Shown: positions 1-11,112 of the stretch, one piece after another
Numbering within the stretch: position 1 is the first letter of the stretch
Layout: every line of letters begins with the position of its first letter
NCBI GenBank assembly: GCA_015680685.1
Contig: MNCI01030115.1
Location: forward strand, 127,656-191,655
Direction: 5' to 3'
DNA length: 64,000 nt
DNA from: Gnetum montanum
Taxonomy: Eukaryota > Streptophyta > Gnetopsida > Gnetales > Gnetaceae
The notes under the pieces: model-generated
The model's database searches: none
What the model saw: only the letters and a program-made list of their open reading frames with translations
What the model was told of the DNA's origin: nothing
Made by a program: the position numbers and the translations under genes

Positions 1-346
1 CCCCAGTGTAATTTCTCATACGAAATATACATTTGTAAGTCAAAGCACAGATCTTGAAGTTTCGAGCTTCTTATGTCAACCTCTTTTTATCATGTTTAGC
101 ATTATCGCCGTTGCAATCCAACTACATCGTTTTCCCCTCGTTTTACCACTCTTCGAAACAGATCGCTTTCTATCCACGTAATTCTCATCGTTTTACTGAC
201 CCGTAAGTCCCTGTCTGATCGACAAGACCGTTCAGGGCGCCGCGGATTCGTTTTTCCAGCATAGCCCTCGCGTGGATCCGTGGCTAAAACTGTGTATGCC
301 AGAATATCGGTCGGTATTTCCAGCTACCGACGTTTTCTGTCGTTAC
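1..346 (+). mobile_element. 3' end of an LTR related to element B
   Basis: The segment aligns by eye with the last part of the B LTRs (32690-32844 and 49905-50043). They share the string GTAAGTCCCT, then a block reading roughly ATC-GAC-AGAC-GTTCAGGG, a CTC-CGTGGAT block, and a terminus ending GTTACA where B ends GTCACA. No primer-binding site follows, so this is the 3' LTR of a + strand element lying left of the window, or a solo LTR. It keeps far more CpG than the B LTRs (for example GGCGCCGCGG near 239), so it is either younger or from another subfamily. The left end is cut by the window edge. Confidence 0.7.
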
Positions 347-2394
347 ACCAACTTCCAACCCTTAACCTAAGAACATTAAATGAGGGGAAGTTGGAAATTA
401 CTAGTCAATGTGCAACAACCTAAACCTTACCATGAATCTAGAATGGTCAATGCACATAGCACATCGGAAAACGGATGACATCACACATTATTTCAGATCT
501 CTCCCTTTCAACTTAGTAATGGGGGAGATGGTCACCTATGCTAATCAATTGAGGCCCTCAGTCCCTTTTTGAGTTTTTGTTTTACACATTTTTGTTTTAC
601 AAATTTCTTTAACTTTTCTTCTTTTTGTTTTACAACATCATTCATACTTTTTTGTTTATTTTTGTGTTCACTTATTTTGTTAAGTTCATCACCTAATAAG
701 TGCTCCTCATGATGGTATGAACTATATTCTATGGGTTGCTAATGTTTGGTTTTTACCTTTAAGTTACAATGTTGATACTAAGGTATGGTTTTTTTATATA
801 ACAGGAAATGAGTCCACATCATCCATGTGTCCATAAAATTCTATGATATCTCTTGGCTTGGAAATGTATAGTCCCTTTCCTTAAATAATAAGAACTATCA
901 ACAAATCGATAACTAGGCATTTCTCAAACTAAGGAAGGACTCAAGGACTGAAAAGGTTGTGACTTCAAGGGAACTTGATGCATTTGTGCTAACCATTCTC
1001 TTGGGTGCTTGGATGTTTTCTTCTTGAGTTTTCTTACCATTCTGACGTTGCTCCATTATCGAAAAGCTGAGCAAATAAAAATAATAAGTCTTTGCATGGT
1101 GTGCTTCTCATGCAAAAAAAAAAAAAACACACAATGAAAATTAAAAGCACACCCCTTAGACGAAATAATCATCGAGGCTACAAGCACTAGTTATGGAACC
1201 AAACAAACATGTTCCCTCTAACTAAGGCCCTTCTCACTTCCTACTTTCTCCTTTTCTTGTTTCGTTGGAATGGTGGTGACTCTTTGAGGGAGGCGTTCAT
1301 GTCACTTCAGGTGGATGGTCTAGCTGAATGTATTAATGCAAAGTCACTAGATGTGGTTTGTTTGAGGCTAGATTTTGAATGAGATCTACTTGGTCACATT
1401 AACCATTAATACACAAGGGGTTGTACACCACCTTGTTCTTGAGACTCCATTCCATTCTCCTCTTCCCATCATTCTTCCTCCATTGTTCACCTTATTGTTG
1501 GTTGTATCAATAGTCTATATTTTGGTTGATGCATTGTTTTCTTTTTAGTAAACTCTTGTGGTTAAGACTTTAACTCTTGCTTTCAAATGACATTTCCAGA
1601 GCCTATGAACTCTTTGAATGTGGACATGTCAGGGCATTAAGAGCATGAGCCTACTTTGGGGAGGACCCACTGGCATTCCTATTTGATGCATCAGTTAATT
1701 TATTTTCCTTAAACATTTTCACAACCAATTTCTATTTTTTGTTCATTTCCATCTCTGACATCCATTTCATCAGCATTACAATTGTCTCTTTTTCTCCATC
1801 TTTCTTATTCCTTATCTTTTTCCATTCTGTTGCTACCAGAGGTTCGCTCTTAGTCATGGGGATCCTGGTCCAATTTTTTCAATTTTCTCCTAACCCCAAC
1901 ACCTTGGGTAGTCACCAATATTATATCTCTAGGATCCACATCAACCATATCACAACTCAACCAATGGACCTTACACTGAGGCAAGGTATCAATTGCATTG
2001 TGATTCATTTACCCTTGCTAATACAAGACTGTGTTGTGTGTGCAGATGACAATCATACACTAATGGATTGGATCTGGATGGAACACTTAGAATGGATCGG
2101 TGCTGAAGCAGTTATGCAAGGAACAAGATTGATGACGTGCTTATGGATGGACAATGAAAGGCATAATCTTGGTGTTGGCAACAACAAACTTCTTCCTTTC
2201 TCTCTCTCTCTTCTCTACTCTCTCTTAGCTGCCAAATAAGGCTGGATGTCAAATGTGTATAGTGTTCACTCTTGTTGTCATGAACACTAATTTTGTCATG
2301 TATTGTAATGATGATCCATTCACATGTCACCCCATTCACCATTAGTATCATTCAAGTCAATAATCCCATACCTTTCCAATATTTTGTAAGGAAC

Positions 2395-2427
2395 TCAAGG
2401 ATGAGTTTTCATTCAATCATGGGGGTA
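2395..2427 (+). promoter_or_regulatory. polypurine tract of element E
   Basis: The segment ends in CATGGGGGTA directly before TGATGAGTC. The same arrangement precedes the LTR of C' on the other strand (31542-31575). Known role: the RNase H-resistant purine tract primes plus-strand DNA synthesis. The assignment rests on position and similarity. Confidence 0.55.
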
Positions 2428-2481
2428 TGATGAGTCGCGATATTTGTATGGTTGAGTGTAGGGGTACCTTGCAACTCATCA
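2428..2481 (+). mobile_element. 54-bp LTR stub with both LTR ends
   Basis: The first bases (TGATGAGTC) match the LTR start of C' (plus-strand end 31541). From about 2437 the sequence matches the other LTR end (TTTGTATGGTTGAGTGTAGG, then an ACTCA terminus), equivalent to 30665-30705. Some 800 bp of LTR body are missing, so this is an internally deleted LTR and not an independent repeat. No primer-binding site follows. Confidence 0.6.
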
Positions 2482-5100
2482 TAGCACATTAAAAAGCCCA
2501 ATGGTCCAAAGCTCCATAAGCATAAGAAGGATGAAAGACTGCATATGCATATATCACTATCATAGTACAATTTTATATTAGATCATATTATATTATATAA
2601 CAAAAAAATTTGCTAAAGCTCATAATATAACAAACTTAATTAATTAATTAAGGTTCTAAGCACGTAGCACCAAGCTGATACCTACTTCCAACCTTTAAAG
2701 GAATCTTTATCTTTAAAGATAAGAAGATAATAGCAAGTTCTTATAATTTTTTTATCACAATTCCACCATTACATGGAACAACAATAAACCTAGATATTGA
2801 GCTTTAAAGAGAACTTGTTTGATAAATTTACTCAAGAAAGCATTAGGGTTTTATATAAGAGGAGATTACTCTTGTTAAGATACATGCTTTTTATGTACTA
2901 AGCAACCAAGGATCTTATGAAGGAGCTTATTTAAGAATTTGTGAAGAACTAGGTTGAAGTACAACTTAATAAGCTAAGTGGTTTGTTACTATAAGAACAA
3001 AAATACCTGACACAAAAAGCCCTAAATAAAGGTTGAAGCTCATGTTAAAAATAATTAGAGAAAATACTCAACGATCAATAAAATGGTTTGTTTAAGTTGA
3101 GCATTTAGGATCAATAAAATACTCAATTTTGATTCTCAATCATAAGGATTTCTTATTTAGAGGAAGCTCAAAGATTATTAACCAAGTCAAGCATATAATC
3201 ACCTAATAAGCCCACATGTTAAAGTTGGGTAGAATAGACTTATAGAACAAAATTTTGGTTCTACAAGGAGATTTATTGATAAGTCAAAATTATGATGTTA
3301 GGAAAAAATGTATGAGGCAAAGATTGAAATTAGGAGTTAGGTTTTTAAATGGTTTTAAATCAAACTGGCACATATTAATATAGAATGGGCTTATACATTA
3401 GCATTGCTATTTTATTTATTTTAAGTTGTTTCAAGAAGGCTATGACATCAACTAACATTCTTAAGATAATATATTAAGGTAGTGTTGGAAGCATAAGATT
3501 AAGGTTAGTAAGCTTGTAGAACCAAAAATAAATTCTACAAACAAGCTTGTTTTTTGTTCTACCGCATTAGCTAGTTATGATTTGGCAATCGCAAGTATAG
3601 AAGAGAGTTGGATTTTATAAAGAAAAATCTTGTCAATGATATCATAATTCACATTAGATCTTATTATTAATAAGATTCATAGGATTAAATAATGGTTGTA
3701 TAATCATGCTTAAATTTACTTCTACAAGCAAAGCCTATTCCATCTACCACATACACTTGGAAAAAGAGCATGGTTCATAAAAGTATTGGTTCTATAAGAG
3801 AGCTCTAAATTAGTTCTATGAAACACATTAACACTCAATATAGAAGGGACTTGTAGAACCAAAAAGTGGTTCTACAAAGAAAATTTAATTTAGCTTTATA
3901 AGCCATGTTAACTTATAGAACAATCAAGTTGGTACTACCAAAAAGCTTGAACTTAATTCAGCAAGCTTAGAATCCACCTTGAAGTGATAAACATAATAAA
4001 CATATGTACATACTAATTTTATGTTAATCAAATTTAGAAATTAAAGCTAAAAGAGGCTTAGCATGAAGAAGATTCTAAGAATTTCAAGCCAAACCAACAT
4101 TATAAAAGGATATAAAAGCCATGTAAGCAAGTAGTTCATAGAACCAAAGAATGGTTGTATAAAGGGCTCATAGAATTGGTTCTAAAAAGATTGGTCAAGC
4201 TCTATAAAATCTAATTATATGAAAGAAAAAGTTTAAAAACCTGCAAAAGGAAAACCTAGTGTTATTAAGGCTCATGTTCATTCTTTAAAGATAAGCTCAC
4301 ATAAAACTCCATGTAAGAAGAGGCTTTATATTACCAAATAATAGTTTTAAAGCAAGTTCTCTTTTTGGTTCTACTAGCCATGTCATACCAAAACTATTAG
4401 AACCAAAAATTAGTTCTAAAAGCTCGCTTAAAGGTTAATTCTATAAGCTTCAATGAAATGTTACATGTGCAAAGAAAAATTGAAAAGCTAGACTTATCAT
4501 TTAAGCTCATAAAATAGGAACTTGGTTCTACAAAATGGTTCTAGCTACAACAATGTATCAACTCATTAATTTTTAATAAGAAAAATTATTATAAGTAAAA
4601 AAAAATTATATCTAAAGAAAGTTAACAAAAGTGTTTGAAAAGAAAAGCTAAGTCATCAAGCTAGTCATATCAAAGCCTCTTAGGCCTTAATGATCTTGAA
4701 GAAGTAGCTTAAAGAATTAAGGATTACGCAAACATTTAGGATAAATGTTGGAGCAAGTTAACTCTAATATTAAACCACCTTCCAATGCTAAATCCATAAA
4801 TGATGAAAAGATAATTAATTTGCTAGAAGATGAGAAAACTAGCTATCTTTAATTATTCAAGAGAAGATTACAAAAGGGTCCCCAAAACCCTCAAAACATC
4901 CAAAAACTCTCCAAAATACTCAAATGATGCTACAAAGCATGAGGCTATACAACCATGAAATGATTGTTCTTAATGTAAGATACAATCGATAGAGGGACTT
5001 TGCCACAACCTCAAACTTGAGATCTTAACTTACAAGCAAGATTAGAACACATCAACCAACACAAAACACAATTGATCTTGTAGCTACAACACCTATACAC
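2482..5100. other. AT-rich non-coding stretch, no gene seen
   Basis: No open frame of note, no retroelement domain and no splice-bounded exon was recognised. The stretch is rich in A and T with short runs such as AATTAATTAATTAA near 2640. Its one organised feature is the dispersed inverted motif listed separately. It could be an old decayed transposon or a long intron; the sequence alone does not decide. Confidence 0.5.
3240..4560. repeat. dispersed inverted motif TAGAACCAAAA / TGGTTCTA
   Basis: The motif GGTTCTA or its complement TAGAACC recurs about a dozen times in 1.3 kb, for example near 3258, 3516, 3790, 3858, 4140, 4172, 4370, 4398, 4520 and 4540. Several copies are paired head to head with 4-10 bases between arms: TAGAACCAAAAAGTGGTTCTA at 3858 and TTAGAACCAAAAATTAGTTC at 4398 are near-perfect short palindromes. 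Spacing is irregular, so it is not a simple satellite. Confidence 0.6.
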
Positions 5101-6576
5101 TCACTTACTCAATATGCTCTCTCACATTCTTGCCCAAGCATAAAACATGAAGTTACATGAAATCCCCTCTCTTCTCTTTCGCTACTTCTTATGAGCACAA
5201 AACAAAATTCATTTTTACTAGAAAAAACAAGACAAAAATCTTATGCTGGTCATTTTATCCATTCCATGGAGCAATGGTTTATGAATGAAATGGAGTGATT
5301 CTTGAAAATTTTTATTTACATTAATATGGTTTAGAAGAGTTCATTGGATTAAAACGATTGAATGAGTATTCATTGATTAAAAGAAGGTAGAAAGATTGAG
5401 TTATTTGCAAAGCCCCATAAAACCCATCCAAGATTAGACTCTCTGGGTAATTGGTTGAATAGAGTCAAATCAGTGAAATGAAATTTTCAAAGCATAACAT
5501 AAAGCAATTTTCTTAAAATGTTAAGGTTCACTTGTCCTCTCCAAGATGAAGTATAATCATCCTTGTTAAAACAGTAAGCAGCAAAGGGCTGTCAGTAGCA
5601 GCTGTTATATTCTCTGTGTTGTGTAATTTTATTTTATTTTTTTGAAAACAAGAATAAAGTACTGCAAGAGTGAAGCAAAATAGGCTTGAAATATATGGGA
5701 TAAACTACATGGGTAAGCATTTAAAAAACCAAATAGAGAAAGAGGCAAACCCCGAATCAAAGATGGAGGCCATTATCACTGACATCTGTGAAACATCATT
5801 ACAAGGATAATATTTTTGGACAACTTATTCTGAATGTGGCCGGCAGTCATATCATTACAAACAATGATAAAATGAGTTTGTGTACTTAAGAATCACTTCA
5901 ATAGAATGCCAGTAAAATAAACGGCCCATAGAAATAATACAGTTGTTTAAAATCTAGAAGAATCAAAAGCTTATGAAGGTTCAATATATTTTTCACAAAA
6001 TTTCAAGAGCTTAATTCTCATACCATTAATTGAACTTCCTTACTTTGTGGAAGTTAATTTCTCCGGGTTTATTCCCTACACTAAAATTCTAAAACTTTAA
6101 AAAAACAAAAACATACACATCTCTGCAGAACCCATCCTGATGATAGAACCAGGAATTGTGAAAAGATGATGCCTGCTGAATCTTCTTCAGAGCTGTGGAA
6201 GACTTGGATCAAGTTCACAACACCGAGTCCTTGTAATTGTATTTTTTTCTGATCAAGTTGAGGAAGTCTTCAATCAAATAGCCCAAGCAGGCAACAAACA
6301 TGGTGTTGCATGTTACTGTGCACAACATTTCATCAAACACCTATCACGCATTCTTCACGTTACCACATTTTGGGCAATAAAATTGATCAATTCCTACTAC
6401 ACACACAATGGTTTTTCATTAGATGTAAGCTAAAATGCAGAGATTGATGATTTCAATAGCGGAGCTTTCTTTTAAAGAAAGAAAAGAGGAGTACCAGAAA
6501 AAGGGGCAGATTCCACTCAAGTTGGAAATTCGATTCACAAAGTAGCAAGTAGCTGGTAAGTACACAAGCGTCATAC
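5101..6576. other. non-coding DNA, no gene recognised
   Basis: No retroelement domain, LTR pair or convincing exon was found. Composition is somewhat less AT-skewed than 2482-5100. It lies just downstream, in - strand terms, of the candidate exon at 6577-6708, so it could hold introns or a 3' UTR of the same gene, but I could not chain a second exon. Confidence 0.4.
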
Positions 6577-6708
6577 CCAGGAATCAACATAGGCTGGGCA
6601 ACACATGCATCCCCAGACTTCATCGTTGTCAACGACGGTAATGGCCACAACGGCCTCGATTTTTAAAGCTTTTGAGAAATGAAAATCGTTGAAGGAAACA
6701 CCATCATT
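6577..6708 (-). CDS. candidate internal exon of an unidentified host gene
   Basis: On the - strand this is 132 nt, exactly 44 open codons, preceded by a long T-rich tract ending AAATCAG (3' splice site) and followed by GTATGA after CTGG (5' splice site). The peptide starts NDGVSFNDFHF, runs through AVVAITVVDNDEVWGC and ends PAYVDSW. It has three cysteines in a WGCMCC cluster. I do not recognise the family. Codon use and CpG content look more gene-like than the surrounding AT-rich DNA. Neighbouring exons were not found within 2 kb. It could be one exon of a gene with long introns, or a chance open frame with chance splice sites. Confidence 0.35.
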
Positions 6709-6863
6709 CTGATTTAAAAAACAAAAAACAAAAAAAAAAAANCCCTCAATGATTCCTGCAACACATGATTACAAGGGTAGCAAGAACAAAGAACATAAAA
6801 TAAATATAATGAACAGGGCTCCTAGTAAGACATAGCTTTATCTCCCCGTTGGCATTGAAATCT

Positions 6864-6995
6864 TCATTGGAAGAATTCTAGAGAAGGCTATGCAAAACTG
6901 CAAGAATTCTACCAAAACCCTCAAAAATTTTGAGAAGGCTATGCAAAAATGCAGAAATTCTACCAAAACCTTCAAAAATTTTGTTGAGGTAGCAT
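6864..6995. repeat. tandem ~50-bp units beside the copia left end
   Basis: The unit (TTCTAGAGAAGGCTATGC, then AAAATGCAG, then ATTCTACCAAAACC, then TCAAAAATTTTG) occurs about two and a half times here. It occurs again on the far side of the copia element at 23806-23925, where the closing string TTTTGTTGAGGTAGCAT is also found. The copia element therefore sits inside or between copies of this local repeat. Confidence 0.65.
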
Positions 6996-7464
6996 TGTAA
7001 GAAATAATTGTGTAGAAAAACTAAATTGCACAAGTAATCAAAGAACAAAATGTGGAGGCAAATGGAACTGGCCTTCAACCATTGATGTCTTCCATTAATC
7101 TTGTTTAAATTCTTTTTTCACGCTACTTTGCAATGATAGTGTATGCAACCTTCAAGTATCTATGAAAGGGACCTAAACTGCAATCCTACTGTGTGATTTG
7201 TGGTGCCTTTGTTCTCCCATCAAGAACAAATTTATAGGTCACCAAATCCGTTACCATAAGAGACCTAATGCCCACGCGTAAAAAAAACACGTTACTTGAT
7301 ATAGAGGCCACATTGGTGTGTTAACCAACTCATAAAAATGTGTTAGTGGGTATGGTGGCCACTTTCATGCATTAACTAACCCATAAAATGCATTAGTGGA
7401 CATAGTGGCCACTTTCATCCATTAACTAATGCATAAAGTGCATTGGTGGGTAATGCATACTAGA
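6996..7464 (-). mobile_element. copia 3' LTR (left end)
   Basis: This 469-bp segment matches 23289-23805 throughout: the TGTAAGAAA-TAATTGTG start, an AATGTGGA-GCAAATGGAACTG block, and the tandem CATTAACTAA-CATAAA-TGCATTAGTGG blocks near the other end. In - strand terms it opens TCTAG where the other LTR opens TGTAG, and it ends in TTACA. The LTRs differ by many substitutions and by about 48 bp in the tandem block, so the insertion is old. Confidence 0.9.
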
Positions 7465-7480
7465 ATTTTCCACTTGGTTT
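7465..7480 (-). promoter_or_regulatory. copia polypurine tract
   Basis: On the - strand the bases next to the 3' LTR read AAACCAAGTGGAAAAT, close to the common plant copia tract CCAAGTGGGAGA. It is where plus-strand synthesis would start. Confidence 0.75.
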
Positions 7481-7753
7481 CCATATTTAATCAAATCCAA
7501 AGTTTAAGAAATAAGTGCATGAATCATGACGATAGTTTTTCTTAATGTGAGTATTATCTTCCATGTATTACAATGCATTATCTTTCAAATGTAATTCCTT
7601 ATATGGTAACTTAACTTTATGAATAAATCAAATGTTCATTCTAGGTCCTACCATATGTGTATTTTCTATAATAACTATATGTGCAAACCATATGAGAAAA
7701 TAGCACAAGTGAATAAGAGTTTCATTAAGACTGTAAATTGTATGTACAACGAA

Positions 7754-8113
7754 TTATATCATGAAACTAAGTCCCATATGAACTACATGATCCTCAAATG
7801 ACTTTGGTGGCATTCCTTTTGTCAAAGGATCAACTATCATTAATTCAATGCTTATATGCACAATGATCATTTTGTTTTTCTTAATTCATTCTCTTATGGC
7901 TAAGTACTTGATGTCGATGTGTTTACTTAGACTACCACTCTTATTATTCTTAGCCATACAGAAAACAGCTGAATTGTCACAAAACATTCTTAATGGCTTA
8001 GATATAGAATCCACAATTCTAAGCCTTGATATGAAACTCTTTAGCCATACACCATGTGCAGTAGCCTCAAAACAAGAAACAAACTTTGCCTCCATGGTGG
8101 AAGTAGCAACCAA
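7754..8113 (-). pseudogene. copia RNase H and pol C-terminus
   Basis: The - strand frame starts STMEAKFVSCFEA (family form STMEAEF, an RNase H active-site region) and continues with a CDNSAVF motif and SKHIDIKYLAIRE. A stop follows at about 7886. The same frame then continues with DPLTKGMPPK and ends at a stop at 7754-7756, the usual copia pol C-terminus. The expected acidic residue in STMEAE is lysine here. RNase H would remove the RNA strand after first-strand synthesis. The frame is broken, so no protein is expected. Confidence 0.88.
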
Positions 8114-8569
8114 AGTTTACTTTTCACTCCTTTAGGATATAGCTCCTCTAACTAGCATAAAAACATAGCGAGATGTTCATTTTCATGAATCAACACAGCT
8201 AGCAAAGTCTAAGTCAGAGTAGCTACTCACCTCCAAGGAGTTAATTCATTTATACATAAGCATGTAGTCTTTTGTACCTTGAAGGTACCTCATCACTTTC
8301 TTTGCAGCCCTCCAGTGGTCAACACCTGGATTACTCTGATATCTACCCAACATTCCCACAACAAATGCAATGTCAGGTCTTGTGTAAACCTAAGCATACA
8401 TAAGGCTTCCAATAGCTAAAGCATAAGGAATGTTGCTCATCTAACATTTTTCTAAATCATTCTTAGGGCACTAGTTCAAATTGAACCTGTCACCCTTCAC
8501 AATGGGTGCTATACTTGGTGAACAATCTTTCAATTGAAACCTCTCTAAAACTTTATTGATATAGGTTTC

Positions 8570-8893
8570 CTACGATAGTCCCAGAATACATCTAGATCTA
8601 TCCTTATGGATTTGTATGCCAATGACATAAGATGCCTCACCCATATCTTTCATGTTGAAATGCTTAGAGAGAAAATGTTTCACCTCGTATAGAAATCCAT
8701 TATTATTGGTTGCAGGAAGGATAGCATCTACATATAGAACAAGGAAACAGATTTTGCTTCCATTGGCCTTTTGGTATATACATTGATCCATGATGTTTTC
8801 TTCAAAACCAAATGAAGTGATTATATCATGGAATTTTAAGTACCATTGATGGGAGGCCTGTTTCAATCCATATATGAATTTCTTGAGCTTGCA
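8570..8893 (-). pseudogene. copia reverse transcriptase, C-terminal half
   Basis: The - strand reading starts LVCKLKKFIYGLKQ at the insertion point of element A, continues WYLKFHDIITSFGF and DQCIYQK, and reaches the catalytic motif. That motif reads YVDAIL where an active enzyme has YVDDIL, so one of the two metal-binding aspartates is lost. GEASYVIGIQIHKDRS follows, as in the family. The N-terminal half lies at 19287-20191, on the other side of element A. Confidence 0.92.
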
Positions 8894-8898
8894 TACTA
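8894..8898. repeat. target-site duplication of element A, left copy
   Basis: CATAC precedes the left LTR and recurs at 19282-19286 directly after the right LTR. Five bases is the usual duplication for gypsy integrases. Removing 8899-19286 restores the copia reading. Confidence 0.9.
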
Positions 8899-8994
8899 AA
8901 ACACCACTAATTTCAACCTAACACTATGAAACGAGAACAACCCAGAGCCTTTTTAGCTTTTAGGAGGCAAAAATCTGACTAAGGCACGGAACTC

Positions 8995-9160
8995 ACACTC
9001 ATCTTGTCAAGCTAGCTTGCCCATGCTTAGCTTGTCAAGCTAGCTTACTCACACCCAGCTTATCAAGCTAGCTTGCCCATGCTCAGCTTGTCAAGCTAGC
9101 TTGCTCACACTCGACTTGTCAAGCTAGCTTGCTCACGCTGGGCTTGTCAAGTTGGGCCTG
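8995..9160 (+). repeat. palindromic CAAGCTAGCTTG repeats in U3
   Basis: About five units of roughly 30 bp, each with a CAAGCTAGCTT core (a perfect 12-bp palindrome when followed by G) joined by linkers such as CCCATGCTCAGCTTGT. The right LTR has a matching array at about 17515-17660. Placed upstream of the TATA box, they look like U3 protein-binding repeats, but no binding factor can be named. Confidence 0.7.
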
Positions 9161-10202
9161 CCCTCAACGTGAGAAACTCCAACAACTTCAAGATCAAGTC
9201 AAAGATGGTTCAATTTGAGAGTGCAAGTCATCTTCATAGGGTCACTGTTGTCCACTTCAAGTTTTAGCATTTGGGAGTTCAGATTTCAGACCAGCTTGCA
9301 CATGTTTTTCCAAGTCACACTGAGGTCACATTGAGGTCACGTTGGCAGCGTGAGTACAAAGTGAGCAACTTCAAGAGCCTTGAAATCGAGTCAAAATGGT
9401 TTGACTCTAAAGGTACAAGTTATCCTCAAGGTTCGTTGATGACTACTTCAAGTCCTAGCCTCCAGAATTCCAGACTTCAGGTCCAAAATGACTAAATTTT
9501 ATCACTCATGCTGAGCTCACGTTGACAGCATGAGTCCAGCGTGAGCTACCAAAAGTGGCTCAAATCAAGACACACTCAAGCTTAGTTTTCGACATGCAAT
9601 TCACTCTCAAGGTTGATCACAGTTAGGTAATTGTTGCACTCCAAGAACAGGCTTCAAAGATCAAAAATTAGTGTGAAATGTGTCATTTTCCTTAGGTCAC
9701 ATTGAAGTCACGTTGGCAGTGTGAGTACAACATGAGTACTGATCACACCCAGTCAAAAGCACGCCAAACACACACTGAAGACACACCAAGACAAAATCAA
9801 CTCACGTTGGAAGCTTGTGTGAGGCAAAAATGCCTTAAACAGCCACAGGACCACTCACATCAACACCCTACAGTAGTCAATATCCATGTCAAGAAATTCC
9901 AAGTGAGCCAGAGCCAATTTCTCTTGTTGTACACTATCATTTTTGTTGTAAATTTTTACTATTTGTGGGCTTGTCAAGCTCTTACGCTCTAAATTGTATC
10001 TGCTTTTATGGACATAAGCTAGCTTGCGTAAGCCAACACACATTGTAAGATACAGTCAATCTGATCAAGAAAGTAGCCTGCCCATGCATGTTCAATTCAC
10101 ACACAGCTATCCATCAAACACGTGTCACACGATTAGTTTCCCTCTCATCTCTCAACCATTGATCTCATTCATGAATTCCTCACCCAAGCCTAGCCAAACC
10201 TC

Positions 10203-10209
10203 ATAAATA
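10203..10209 (+). promoter_or_regulatory. TATA-like box of element A 5' LTR
   Basis: ATAAATA followed by CCCTATCC. The right LTR has the fuller TATAAATA at 18744-18751 in the same context, and the B LTRs have TATAAATACCC at 32156 and 49355. Confidence 0.65.
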
Positions 10210-10745
10210 CCCTATCCATTCACATAAATGAGGTGGAAAATTTTGAAAGTTGAGAGCATTGGAAGCATTAACTAGAAACTTTGGACGCTCGAGCGCACGT
10301 GACTCCTAGCATCCAAGCACCTTGGAACACATCACCCCAGGGCTTAGCACTTGACTTGCCATCCACACGCACAACTACGCTTTAACCAGTGTACATTCTT
10401 GTTAAGCAATAGAATACAGTTCATTATTGCCTTCCATTTACATTGTTTGCTCTGTTCATGCTTTGTTTACAATACAATTTTGTATACACTCTATTTGCAT
10501 TTTTTGTGTCATTGTTTACATTTTGTACATCATCAGTTACGATAACCCTAGTGCTAGCCATAGCTTACACTCGGGGAAGTCCTTAGTTGATTTACATGCA
10601 GACCATCCAAGGCACTTTGCCTTCGTTTCCTTTTTCCAACTTGCCCTCACACAAAGGTAGGGTCGACTGTGTCTCTCCGATAATCTTTCAGTGTGTGTTT
10701 TTCCCTTCCAGCCTCACGTCAACGATTTCGATCAATACAATAAAT

Positions 10746-10762
10746 TGGCACTAGAAGAAGGG
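10746..10762 (+). promoter_or_regulatory. element A primer-binding site
   Basis: TGGCACTAGAAGAAGGG begins six bases after the LTR end. Element B has TGGCACTAGAAGGAGGG at the same place (32850-32866), and element D has the same core. The tRNA used as primer could not be named from memory. Confidence 0.7.
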
Positions 10763-11112
10763 TCAAACTTGTCTACCATCCTATCAAAATGCTAGTCACA
10801 CTACCTTCTAAACACTGTGCAGACCAAGAGCCAAACTCAAGCTGAGCTTGCTCAAGGCCAGCTTGCTCACGCTACATTAAACAGGTGTACAACCCTACAA
10901 AAAATTCTTACACCATGGCAAGCACTTCAAACTCTGCAACTGCATCAGCAGATCCCAAACAGCATACACACGCTGCTTAAATACATCGCTTCATATACAG
11001 CCTGCCAAGTAACGTTCACACCACCACCATTATCTAATCTCCTCTTAACACTTGCAACCTACATCTCGCCTAACTCACGCCAGCTTGCCAAGTCCAGTTT
11101 ACCCCGGCCACT

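Larger units (their letters stand above)
480..2481 (+). mobile_element. Athila-like gypsy remnant E, 3' part only
   Basis: Two landmarks tie this stretch to element C. At 501-531 a motif ending TTAGTAATGGGGGAGAT matches, on the opposite strand, the motif that follows the C integrase at 56404-56434. At 2330-2481 the sequence matches the C' 3' end (30665-31620): a GTCAATAAT string, a CTCAAGGA-GAGTTTTCATTCA string, a G-rich purine tract and an LTR start TGATGAGTC. Between the landmarks (536-2330) lie T-rich tracts and no readable domain. A 166-codon open frame at 1739-2239 resembles nothing I know. I infer that E is a related element that has lost gag and pol. Confidence 0.55.
8899..10739 (+). 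mobile_element. element A 5' LTR
   Basis: The LTR starts TAAAACACCACTAATTT, where the right LTR starts TGAAATACCACTAATTT, and ends CAATACA against TTAGTACA. U3 contains palindromic 12-mer repeats and three diverged units of about 200 bp built on GAGGTCAC-TTGGCAG-GTGAGTAC. A TATA-like ATAAATA at 10203-10209 (TATAAATA in the right LTR) is followed by CCCTATCCATTCAC, so transcription would start near 10235. Confidence 0.9.

Noticed and set aside
1739-2239. 166-codon + strand open frame as a gene
   Set aside because: No recognisable domain, biased composition, lies inside a decayed 3' region of element E, and no splice or promoter context supports it.
8995-9160. Regularly spaced repeats as a CRISPR array
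   Set aside because: Repeat and spacer are both diverged copies of one unit, the array lies in the U3 of a plant LTR, and there are no cas genes.
9271-9992. Open frames inside the A LTR
   Set aside because: They are not conserved as frames in the right LTR and carry no domain.
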